NCBI GenBank assembly: GCA_026991065.1 | Contig: JALXCG010000532.1 | Span: 1-5,298 of the forward strand | Reading direction: 5' to 3' | Length of the DNA stretch: 5,298 nucleotides | Source of the DNA: Gemmatimonadota bacterium | GTDB taxonomy: Bacteria; GCA-2686955 | Shown here: piece after piece, positions 1 through 5,231 of the stretch | Layout of the letters: each line of letters opens with the position of its first letter | Position numbering within the stretch: position 1 is the stretch's first letter | Notes under the pieces: generated by a model | What the model was told of the DNA's origin: nothing | What the model saw: only the letters and a program-made list of their open reading frames with translations | The model's database searches: none | Translations under genes and position numbers: made by a program

Positions 1-314
1 CACTGGCGGTGCCGGAAGCACCTGCCGGGGTTGATACTGACGGCAGTGAGCGGCGGGTGGACGAGTTGCTCGATGGCAACCCCTGGGTGCGTGATCCTTT
101 TTGCGCTCCTGGAAGTTCCGAAGTCAGGGCGATTGTGAAAGTGAAAAACCGGGCATGGGCGATTGTTCAGTTGCCGGATTTCGCCGAGAGGATTGTCGCT
201 GTGGGGGATACATTGGATGAAGGCGTGATTGAAACGATCGACCTCCAGGGCTTGACGGTCGTGAAAGAGAGTGTCGGGCGGGTCCGGAAACCTCTGCCGG
301 AGTCTTTGCGATGA
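1..314 (+). CDS. PilP/GspC-like periplasmic domain protein, C-terminal part (5' partial)
   Basis: The reading frame is open from base 3 to the TGA at 312-314 with no stop before the window edge, so the gene probably begins upstream; the GTG at 9 is not needed as a start. The visible part has an acidic, low-complexity lead, then an NPWVRDPF segment (81-101), then a short beta-rich domain with AIVKVKNRAWAIVQL, a GDTL turn (204-215) and VIETIDLQGLTVV. This order (DPF, a repeated strand pattern ending in V-x-x-GD, then x-I-x-x-I-D-x-x-G-V-x-V) resembles the small periplasmic domain of PilP and GspC. In type IV pilus systems PilP is an inner-membrane lipoprotein linking PilN/PilO to the secretin PilQ. 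The next gene encodes a PilQ-type AMIN domain and overlaps by four bases, which supports the reading. The lipoprotein signal, if any, lies outside the window. Assignment is by pattern, not by strong identity; a GspC-like or unrelated beta-domain protein is possible. Confidence 0.6.
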   Translation, partial: LAVPEAPAGVDTDGSERRVDELLDGNPWVRDPFCAPGSSEVRAIVKVKNRAWAIVQLPDFAERIVAVGDTLDEGVIETIDLQGLTVVKESVGRVRKPLPESLR

Positions 315-1075
315 GCGGCTGGCGCAAGATTCTGCTCGCGGTGGTTTGCACCGGGCTGCTTGCGGGTGCAGCGGCGGCGGAGAACCACCTCAACCACCTA
401 GCGGTCAGCGCGGTCGACTCAACCATCGAGGTTGAACTGACCGGCAGTGATTCGACCGCGGTGCGCTATTTCGCCCTAACAGAAGGGGAGCCACGGTTGG
501 TTCTTGACTTCTACGATACGGTTCACGCGTTGGATGGCTGGAATCACCCGCAGCACGGCATGTACCCTCTGACGGCGATTCGATCCAGCCAATTCAAGCC
601 CCGGCCCGGTCCCCGTACGCGGGTCGTTCTCGACTTGGCAGAGGTCTGTCGCTACGAGGTTGTGCGCAATGGTCAGAGGACGTTGGTGCGCTTGTGGGAT
701 CGCACGACCCGTGGGGCAACTGAAGGGGAGATGCAAGGTGACGTCGCCATGGGCACAAGTGGGGACTCGATCACCATCTCCACGGCACTTCCCGCTCCGG
801 CACCGAGCCCTGGCGGCGGCGAGGAGCCCCGGGCCATGCCGATCGCGGTTTCTCCTCCGACACCCGTCCCGTTGGGTGGCTCGCCGTTCCAGGCACGCCT
901 GAGGGGCGTTCATGTTTCTGCGCTTGAGCAACTGCTGCGTAGATCCGGGCTGGAAGCCGATTTGGGAACGGAAGGGGCAGGTGATTCTACGCGTACACTG
1001 GTTGGCGATGTCAGCGCGGATGACCCGAGAAGCTTTCTGCAGCGCTTGCGTGCCTTGATGAAGAGCCCTGTATGA
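311..1075 (+). CDS. Secreted AMIN-domain protein, PilQ N-terminus-like, without a secretin domain
   Basis: This 254-residue protein starts at the ATG at 311 inside the ATGA overlap with the previous gene, with GGAG at 299-302 eight bases upstream. Residues 1-23 form a typical Sec signal peptide (WRKILLAVVCTGLLAGAAAA), so the protein should be exported to the periplasm. Residues about 28-130 match the AMIN fold: IEVELTGSDSTAVRYFAL, then PRLVLDFYDTVHAL, then TRVVLDLAEVCRYEVVRNG and LVRLWD. AMIN domains bind peptidoglycan or localise periplasmic machines, and occur at the N-terminus of PilQ. Residues about 160-190 are a Pro/Gly/Ala-rich linker. The last 60 residues (FQARLRGVHVSALEQLLRRS, then TLVGDVSADDPRSFLQRLRAL) resemble a weak, shortened secretin N-terminal (STN/N0) domain. 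PilQ proteins are usually several hundred residues longer and end in a secretin beta-barrel, which is absent; rsmD begins at once. It may be a specialised accessory protein or a shortened PilQ. Confidence 0.8.
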   Translation: MSGWRKILLAVVCTGLLAGAAAAENHLNHLAVSAVDSTIEVELTGSDSTAVRYFALTEGEPRLVLDFYDTVHALDGWNHPQHGMYPLTAIRSSQFKPRPGPRTRVVLDLAEVCRYEVVRNGQRTLVRLWDRTTRGATEGEMQGDVAMGTSGDSITISTALPAPAPSPGGGEEPRAMPIAVSPPTPVPLGGSPFQARLRGVHVSALEQLLRRSGLEADLGTEGAGDSTRTLVGDVSADDPRSFLQRLRALMKSPV

Positions 1076-1599
1076 GGATCGTAAGCGGGGCTTTTCGCGG
1101 ACGACGATTGTTTGTGCCGGAGGGGATACGCCCGACAACGGGGCGTTTGCGCGAAGCACTTTTTTCGATGCTCGACGTGCAGGGAACCTGTTTTCTGGAA
1201 CTCTTTGCCGGAAGTGGCGCGGTCGCCCTGGAGGCGCTGTCGCGCGGCGCGGCCCAGGTTCACCTGGTTGAACGGAACAGCGGATGTGCGCGGACAATTC
1301 GGCGCAACCTCAAGGAGTTTGGGGTGGTGAATCGGGCACATCTGTATGTCGGATCCGTGCAGAGCCTTGTGGCAACTCTTCCGCGTGACTGTGATCTGGT
1401 TTTCGCGGATCCTCCTTATGGTGATCCGGTTCTGCGCTCGCTGCACGGAATGGCTGGGGCCTTGCTGAAGGAAGGCGGCAGCCTGATCCTCGAGTTCGCT
1501 TCGCGAGAGTTACCTCCGGAACTACCGGCCGGCTGGGAACGTTTGACCTCGCGTCGCTATGGGGCTTCCGCTATTGTCGTGGATCGGCTCGAGTCCTAA
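1072..1599 (+). CDS. rsmD: 16S rRNA (guanine(966)-N(2))-methyltransferase RsmD
   Basis: RsmD uses S-adenosylmethionine to methylate N2 of G966 of 16S rRNA in the assembling small subunit. The 175-residue length is normal for the family. The N-terminus MRIVSGAFRGRRLFVPEG leads into RPTTGRLREALFSML (residues 20-34), the family signature close to RPTxxxxREALFNxL. The SAM-binding motif I is LELFAGSGAVALEALSRGA (42-60), followed by the acidic end of the next strand, HLVERN (64-69). The catalytic motif is DPPY at 113-116 within LVFADPPYGDP. The ATG at 1072 overlaps the TGA of the AMIN gene (ATGA), with a weak GAAGAG at 1060-1065, so translational coupling is likely. RsmD is commonly found near coaD in bacteria; here coaD lies about 1.8 kb downstream with upp and a membrane protein gene between them. 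No missing key residue was seen. Confidence 0.96.
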   Translation: MRIVSGAFRGRRLFVPEGIRPTTGRLREALFSMLDVQGTCFLELFAGSGAVALEALSRGAAQVHLVERNSGCARTIRRNLKEFGVVNRAHLYVGSVQSLVATLPRDCDLVFADPPYGDPVLRSLHGMAGALLKEGGSLILEFASRELPPELPAGWERLTSRRYGASAIVVDRLES

Positions 1600-1602
1600 C
1601 CC

Positions 1603-1609
1603 GAGGGAG
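1603..1609 (+). promoter_or_regulatory. Ribosome binding site of upp
   Basis: GAGGGAG lies six bases before the ATG at 1616 in the short space after the rsmD stop. It decides the upp start: the frame is open back to 1559 inside rsmD, but only the ATG at 1616 has a proper Shine-Dalgarno and gives a protein whose N-terminus aligns with the family. Confidence 0.75.
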
Positions 1610-1615
1610 ACGTCG

Positions 1616-2248
1616 ATGTCTGTCCATGAACTAGATCACCCACTCTTTGCCGATCGCCTGGCAGTTCTTCGATCAAGCGCTACAACACAGGCTGAATTTC
1701 GGTCTGCGGTCGACCAGATCAGTGGGTTCCTGGCTTACGAAGTTGCCGCGACCTTGCCGGGCAGAATTGAAAAAGTGCAGACGCCGCTGGCCGCTACTGA
1801 ATGCCGCGTGATCGCTCGTGAGGCCGTGGTTCTCGCTCCGATACTCCGAGCCGGGCTTGGCCTTATTCCAGGTGTTCAGCGAGTATTTCCGGGCGCGCCG
1901 GTTCTGCATTTGGGTATCTACCGAGACGAACAGAGCCTGCGCCCCATTTTTTACTACCGTCCAACGGTGATGGATCTGACGAACAAGACCGTTCTTGTTT
2001 TGGACCCGATGTTGGCGACCGGTGGCACATTGGCGGCGGCGATTGATTTGCTCCTCGAAGCAGGGGCAGAGCATCTGGCGGTTCTTTGTCTGATCGCTTC
2101 TCGCTCGGGCTTGGATACGCTCGCGAAGCGCTTTCCGGAGGTTGATTTTTTCGCCGGTGCTGTCGACCCTGTTCTGGATGACAATGGCTATATCGTTCCC
2201 GGCCTTGGTGATGCGGGGGATCGGATGTTTGGTACCGAGGTGATTTAG
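1616..2248 (+). CDS. upp: Uracil phosphoribosyltransferase
   Basis: Upp is the cytoplasmic pyrimidine salvage enzyme that converts uracil and PRPP to UMP and pyrophosphate. From the ATG at 1616 the product has 210 residues, the usual size. The N-terminus reads VHELDHPLFADRLAVLR, as in family members (HPLxxxKLxxLR). Other family signatures are LAYEV (39-43), PILRAGLGL (75-83), the PRPP-binding loop VLDPMLATGGT (128-138) and the C-terminal uracil-binding stretch GYIVPGLGDAGDRMFGT (191-207). All are essentially intact, so an active enzyme is expected. It sits 16 bases after rsmD in the same direction with its own strong ribosome binding site, so it is probably in the same transcript. A gap of about 116 bases follows. 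A PyrR-type regulator is an unlikely alternative because the C-terminal GYIVPGLGDAGD signature is specific to Upp. Confidence 0.96.
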   Translation: MSVHELDHPLFADRLAVLRSSATTQAEFRSAVDQISGFLAYEVAATLPGRIEKVQTPLAATECRVIAREAVVLAPILRAGLGLIPGVQRVFPGAPVLHLGIYRDEQSLRPIFYYRPTVMDLTNKTVLVLDPMLATGGTLAAAIDLLLEAGAEHLAVLCLIASRSGLDTLAKRFPEVDFFAGAVDPVLDDNGYIVPGLGDAGDRMFGTEVI

Positions 2249-2364
2249 GCTGTGCCGCAGCATCGCCCTTGTCTGTCGAGCCGCCGAACCGGGCGCGTGC
2301 CACGCCGCAACTGCACGGAGTGGGACAGGTCGGCACAAGACCCCCCATCTCCCTGGGAAACAAT
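2249..2364 (+). other. Gap between upp and the flippase-like gene
   Basis: This stretch of 116 bases separates the upp stop from the preferred start at 2365. The frame of the next gene is open through most of it, from a TTG at 2269, so it could encode an N-terminal extension of 32 residues; that extension is rich in Pro, Arg and Gly and unlike a membrane lead. A 7-base inverted repeat, TGTGCCG (2251-2257) and CGGCACA (2331-2337), brackets the gap. I see no convincing -35/-10 pair and no T-tract terminator. Confidence 0.4.
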
Positions 2365-3390
2365 GTGAAGCGGATATTGTTCGGTATTGTTTTCAGTCTG
2401 GTCGCGCTTTTCCTCGCGGCGAGGAACGTTCAACTCGATGATCTGGCGGCGCTTGGTGATCGTTCGATTCCCTGGGGGCACGCCCTGAGTGGCGGTGTGG
2501 TTCTCTTCGTCGCTGTCATTCTCCGCGGTTGGCGGCTGAAACTTCTTCTCCCCGAGGGGGATTCCGTACCGGTGCGAACGCTCTCCGGGGCGACCGCGAT
2601 CCTGTTTCTGGTCAACAATCTTTTTCCCGGGCGTGCGGGCGAAGTTGTGCGCGTAGTGGTCATCAAGAAGCAGTGCGCATCCCCGCTGCCGACGCTGCTC
2701 ACGGCGATCGTGGTTGAGCGTTGTCTGGATGCAATCTCCTTGGTCCTGCTCTTGATGGCCGCCATTTGGGCGGTCGATGTTTCCCCGCAACTGAGCCTGT
2801 GGGCAATGCGTTTGGGCGGGATTGTCGGGGCGGCCGTCGTCGCCTTGGTCATTTTGGAGATGGTCCATCGCCGAGACGCGGCGCGCGTGGATCGTTGGGT
2901 TCGGCACTGCACCCCCCAGCGTTTCGGTGAAAGGATTGCCACGCTCCTGGAGCAGGTGTTGAGTGGATTGAACCTGACCGCGTCGCCGTTGCGTCTGGCG
3001 GCAATTGTGAGTTTGAGTCTGGGGGTCTGGATTGTGACATCCGCCTCCTTTTACTGGGTGCTGGCCGGCTATGCACCCGAAGATCTACCTCACACGCTTT
3101 GGGCGGGGCCAATCGTCGCGGGAGCGGTGGCCCTGGCTTCGTCCATACCAGGCGCACCGGGGTATCTTGGTGTGTTTCAACTCAGCGTGAAGGAGAGTCT
3201 GGAAGCGCTGGGAGGACAGCAACTCGCGGCACTTCATTATGCTCTCCTCTTGTGGGCTGTGAATTGGCTGTCCAACAATCTGCTTGGTCTGTACTATGGC
3301 GTGCGCTTGGGCGTAGGCTGGGGCGATCTGAAGAGCGCGGCTCACTCAAGAGACGCTGAAGTCGCGACGCAAGCGGAGAGCTTATCGTGA
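2365..3390 (+). CDS. Lysylphosphatidylglycerol synthase TM region / flippase-like (UPF0104-type) membrane protein
   Basis: This is an integral inner-membrane protein of the family defined by the transmembrane part of MprF/LPG synthetase (Pfam LPG_synthase_TM), thought to move or bind lipids or lipid-linked compounds; no substrate can be read here. From the GTG at 2365 it has 341 residues, the usual size of stand-alone members. The first membrane segment, KRILFGIVFSLVALFLA, follows the start directly. Family signatures are NNLFPGRAGEVVRVVVIKK (84-102), VVERCLDAISLVLLL (116-130) and SSIPGAPGYLGVFQ (259-272). Other hydrophobic segments lie near 43-60, 121-137, 150-165, 211-235, 249-260 and 286-315. 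No aminoacyl-transferase domain is fused, so it is not itself an LPG synthase. A weak GGGA (2355-2358) precedes the GTG; starts at GTG 2320 or TTG 2269 (373 residues) are possible but lack support. Its stop overlaps the coaD start, so the two are probably coupled. Confidence 0.85.
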   Translation: MKRILFGIVFSLVALFLAARNVQLDDLAALGDRSIPWGHALSGGVVLFVAVILRGWRLKLLLPEGDSVPVRTLSGATAILFLVNNLFPGRAGEVVRVVVIKKQCASPLPTLLTAIVVERCLDAISLVLLLMAAIWAVDVSPQLSLWAMRLGGIVGAAVVALVILEMVHRRDAARVDRWVRHCTPQRFGERIATLLEQVLSGLNLTASPLRLAAIVSLSLGVWIVTSASFYWVLAGYAPEDLPHTLWAGPIVAGAVALASSIPGAPGYLGVFQLSVKESLEALGGQQLAALHYALLLWAVNWLSNNLLGLYYGVRLGVGWGDLKSAAHSRDAEVATQAESLS

Positions 3391-3878
3391 ACAAGATTGG
3401 TGTTTATGCAGGTACTTTCGATCCTGCCACGCTCGGGCATATCGACATCATTGAACGGGGAGCGCGCCTTTTTGATCGACTGGTCGTTGCAGTCTCGCGC
3501 CGCGAAGGGAAATCCCCTCTTTTCTCACTGGAGGAGAGAGTGGGGTTCCTGAATGATGCATTTGACGATCGCGATGATATCGAGGTTCAAAGTTTTTCGG
3601 GGCTGCTGGTCGAATTCGCCGACAAGATCGGTGCCCGAACACTGATTCGGGGACTGCGCGGTGGCAGCGATTTCGATGACGAATTGCAGATGGCGGTGAT
3701 GAACCAAGAGATGGCACCCCACATTGATACTGTGCTATTGATGACCCGTCCGTGCTGGATGGGCGTCTCTTCCACCTTAATTCGTGAAATTGCACTCAGC
3801 GGAGGCGATGTCTCTCCATATGTAAGTGCCTCTGTAGAACGCGCTTTGAAGCGTTGTTGTGAAAGTCGGAAAGGTTAG
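3387..3878 (+). CDS. coaD: Pantetheine-phosphate adenylyltransferase (CoaD)
   Basis: CoaD transfers AMP from ATP to 4'-phosphopantetheine, giving dephospho-CoA, the penultimate step of coenzyme A synthesis in the cytoplasm. The 163-residue length is standard. Visible motifs are YAGTFDPATLGH (7-18) with the TxGH nucleotidyltransferase motif at 15-18, GKSPLFSLEER (41-51), LIRGLRGGSDFDDELQMAVMN (87-106, starting at I87) with the conserved RGLR, TVLLM (115-119) and VSSTLIREIA (127-136). The last replaces the common ISSSxVKE/RE, a conservative change, but the preceding PSxEYSFI/EWSFI consensus reads RPCWMGV here, which is unusual. The start is the GTG at 3387 in a GTGA overlap with the previous stop, with GGAG at 3375-3378 eight bases upstream. 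The gene ends four bases before the preferred pta start. An archaeal- or FAD-type nucleotidyltransferase is excluded by the CoaD-specific RGLR and SDFxxELQMAxMN segments. Confidence 0.96.
   Translation: MNKIGVYAGTFDPATLGHIDIIERGARLFDRLVVAVSRREGKSPLFSLEERVGFLNDAFDDRDDIEVQSFSGLLVEFADKIGARTLIRGLRGGSDFDDELQMAVMNQEMAPHIDTVLLMTRPCWMGVSSTLIREIALSGGDVSPYVSASVERALKRCCESRKG
3868..3874 (+). promoter_or_regulatory. Ribosome binding site of pta
   Basis: GGAAAGG inside the end of coaD lies eight bases before the ATG at 3883. It supports that ATG over the in-frame GTG at 3859, which would give an eight-residue extension and a 20-base overlap with coaD. Confidence 0.6.
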
Positions 3879-3882
3879 AGCG

Positions 3883-4884
3883 ATGGGACTTCGGGCTGAG
3901 ATCATGCGCAAGGCCGCCGGCGTTGACGGTCACATAGTGCTTGCTGAGGGAGCTGATCCACGGGTAGCCGCAGCGGCCTGCGAGTTGGCTCGGCGCGACA
4001 TTGCCCAGGTCACGCTTCTGGGGCGGGAAGCGGAGGTTCGGGCTGCAATTGCGGCGGCTGAAACGGAACTTCCGGAGCGGGGCGTGGAACTCGTTGATGT
4101 GGAACTCTCACCGCGCCGGGAAGCCTACGCGGAGGCTTACGCTGAGAGATTGGCGCGCAAGGGGGGCACCCTCGAAGATGCCAGACAGGCTCTCCTGAAC
4201 CCACTGTTTTTTGCTGCTCAGCAGGTTGCCAGCGGGGATGCCGATGGCGCGGTGATGGGGGCGGCAAATACGACTGCGGATGTGCTGCGCGCGGCCATTC
4301 GGGTAGTCGGAACCGCACCCGGGACTTCCATCGTATCGTCCAGTTTTGTGATGATCCTCCCCGATCTCGGCGCGGGCGAGCGAGTCCTGATTTTTGCGGA
4401 TTGCGCGGTGATGCCCGACCCGACCGCGGCCCAATTGGCGGAGATTGGTTGGGGTGCCGTTCAGACTTGGAGATCACTGCTCGCTGAGGGACCGCGGGTT
4501 GCGTTCCTGTCTTTTTCGACGAAAGGCAGTGCGGAGCACCCATTGGTTGACAAGGTGAGAGAAGCAACTACCCTTTTCCAGAATGCACACCCGGAGGTTC
4601 CGGCGGACGGCGAGTTGCAACTGGATGCGGCTCTCGTTCCAACAGTGGGGCTGAAGAAGGCTCCGGGAAGTCGCGTGGCCGGGGATGCAAATATTCTTGT
4701 CTTTCCCGATCTTAATTCTGGCAACATCGGTTACAAATTGACCCAGCGCCTTGCCAACGCGACCGCTTTGGGCCCTTTGATGCAGGGGTTGCGGCGTCCG
4801 GTGCAAGATCTGAGCCGTGGATGCTCAGCGTCGGATATTGTCGAAACCGCCGCCATCACAGTGCTATTGAGCCACGGGGGATGA
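3883..4884 (+). CDS. pta: Phosphate acetyltransferase (short, single-domain Pta)
   Basis: Pta catalyses the reversible reaction acetyl-CoA + phosphate = acetyl phosphate + CoA, linking central metabolism to acetate and to the acetyl-phosphate pool. From the ATG at 3883 it has 333 residues, the size of the short PTA_PTB-type enzymes that lack the N-terminal P-loop-like and DRTGG regulatory domains of long E. coli-type Pta. Signatures include IVLAEGADPRV (18-28), DGAVMGAANTTADVLRAAIR (121-140), FADCAVMPDPTAAQLAEIG (171-189), FLSFSTKGSAEHPLVDKV (208-225), DGELQLDAALVP (242-253), KAPGSRVAGDANILVFPDLN (259-278), SGNIGYKLTQRLANATALGP (279-298) and PVQDLSRGCSASDIV (306-320). These favour acetyl- over butyryltransferase, since they match Pta more closely than Ptb. 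It follows coaD by four bases and is probably co-transcribed. The partner acetate kinase gene (ackA) is not in the window. Confidence 0.94.
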   Translation: MGLRAEIMRKAAGVDGHIVLAEGADPRVAAAACELARRDIAQVTLLGREAEVRAAIAAAETELPERGVELVDVELSPRREAYAEAYAERLARKGGTLEDARQALLNPLFFAAQQVASGDADGAVMGAANTTADVLRAAIRVVGTAPGTSIVSSSFVMILPDLGAGERVLIFADCAVMPDPTAAQLAEIGWGAVQTWRSLLAEGPRVAFLSFSTKGSAEHPLVDKVREATTLFQNAHPEVPADGELQLDAALVPTVGLKKAPGSRVAGDANILVFPDLNSGNIGYKLTQRLANATALGPLMQGLRRPVQDLSRGCSASDIVETAAITVLLSHGG

Positions 4885-5231
4885 CGCGAAGCGCAGCCAG
4901 GCGGGCTGTGCAGGGGCTGATGCCCACGATGATCGATGATGTCGGCGGTCTGGTTCGATCCTTGCTTCTTAGTGAACCGAGTACGGCGGGCGACCAGCGA
5001 CCGCGCGTGATTCCTCAAGAGAGACCGGATGAATGGCCAAGAGATCGCCGGCGACGTCACGCGTGCAACCGGCGAGGCGGAAAACCTGCCATAGGATCGA
5101 TTAGAAAAGGTCGGCGGTTTGATGCCGAATCAAAGGCGGGTCTCTGCTGGGGACCTGCAGTGGCTCGCTGCATCTCCCATGTCCGGGCGTCAGGTGGCCA
5201 GGGACGAGTAGAGAGAAAATGCGATTCGTAG
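4881..5231 (+). CDS. Doubtful small ORF overlapping the pta stop
   Basis: An ATG at 4881 forms an ATGA overlap with the pta stop, like other junctions here, and opens a frame of 116 codons ending at TAG 5229-5231. I do not recognise the product. Its first 30 residues contain a plausible amphipathic stretch (GLMPTMIDDVGGLVRSLLL), but from about residue 40 it becomes Arg-rich with scattered Cys and Trp, as expected of translated noncoding DNA. It also runs 13 bases into obgE. The run of G immediately before the ATG leaves no spacing for a normal ribosome binding site. It is most likely not a gene, or only its first half is coding or a remnant. Confidence 0.15.
   Translation: MTRSAARRAVQGLMPTMIDDVGGLVRSLLLSEPSTAGDQRPRVIPQERPDEWPRDRRRRHACNRRGGKPAIGSIRKGRRFDAESKAGLCWGPAVARCISHVRASGGQGRVERKCDS
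5045..5075 (+). repeat. Inverted repeat, 7-bp arms
   Basis: TCGCCGG (5045-5051) is exactly complementary to CCGGCGA (5069-5075), with a 17-base loop. The loop itself contains the 8-base palindrome CACGCGTG at 5058-5065. It is directly followed by a second small stem, GGCGG (5076-5080) with CTGCC paired as 5086-5090 (one G-U). It could be an RNA hairpin or a DNA-binding site. Confidence 0.45.
5118..5134 (+). repeat. Palindromic site TTTGAT-N5-ATCAAA
   Basis: TTTGAT (5118-5123) and ATCAAA (5129-5134) are perfect inverted repeats around GCCGA. The half-sites resemble those of CRP/FNR-family regulators (FNR uses TTGAT-N4-ATCAA), but the spacer is one base too long. An overlapping alternative stem pairs TCGGC (5111-5115) with GCCGA (5124-5128), so the two hairpins would exclude each other in RNA. 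It lies about 85 bases before the obgE start. Confidence 0.4.
5136..5158 (+). repeat. Inverted repeat, 7-bp stem with one G-U pair
   Basis: GCGGGTC (5136-5142) can pair with GACCTGC (5152-5158), with one G-U pair (5138-5156) and a 9-base loop. No T-run follows, so it does not look like an intrinsic terminator. It starts two bases after the TTTGAT/ATCAAA palindrome. Confidence 0.4.

Larger units (their letters stand above)
4885..5218 (+). other. 334-base region between pta and obgE with clustered inverted repeats
   Basis: Apart from the doubtful frame from 4881, no gene is supported here. There is no tRNA, no SRP-type RNA signature and no ribosomal protein gene. The second half (5045-5158) carries four short inverted repeats placed nearly end to end, which could fold into a structured 5' leader or mark operator sites for obgE. 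No hairpin is followed by a T-tract, so there is no clear rho-independent terminator for pta. No strong sigma-70-like promoter could be picked by eye, although obgE probably needs one in this region unless the transcript reads through from pta. Confidence 0.45.

Noticed and set aside
476-1297. Antisense open frame of 273 codons
   Set aside because: It lies opposite the AMIN gene and rsmD, both with clear protein signatures. The product is rich in Arg, Pro and Cys without a recognisable domain, as expected from the antisense of GC-rich genes.
1559-1615. Longer upp start inside rsmD
   Set aside because: It would add 19 residues that do not match the family, while ATG 1616 has a good ribosome binding site and a family-like N-terminus.
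2291-2308. GC-rich self-complementary stretch GCGTGCCACGC in the upp downstream gap
   Set aside because: The perfect stem would leave a one-base loop; the realistic fold has only three pairs, and no T-tract follows.
2245-2942. Two long antisense open frames opposite the membrane protein gene
   Set aside because: The sense strand encodes clear family motifs; the antisense products are Arg/Gln/Thr-rich and show no domain.
4010-4567. Antisense open frame opposite pta
   Set aside because: Pro/Arg-rich product opposite highly conserved Pta motifs; a shadow of codon bias.
4944-4960. GGTTCGATCC, resembling a tRNA T-loop
   Set aside because: The flanking bases do not form a T-stem, and no acceptor stem, anticodon arm or D-arm could be built around it.
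5136-5165. Hairpin as an intrinsic terminator for pta
   Set aside because: The stem has a G-U pair and is followed by AGTGGCTC rather than a T-run.
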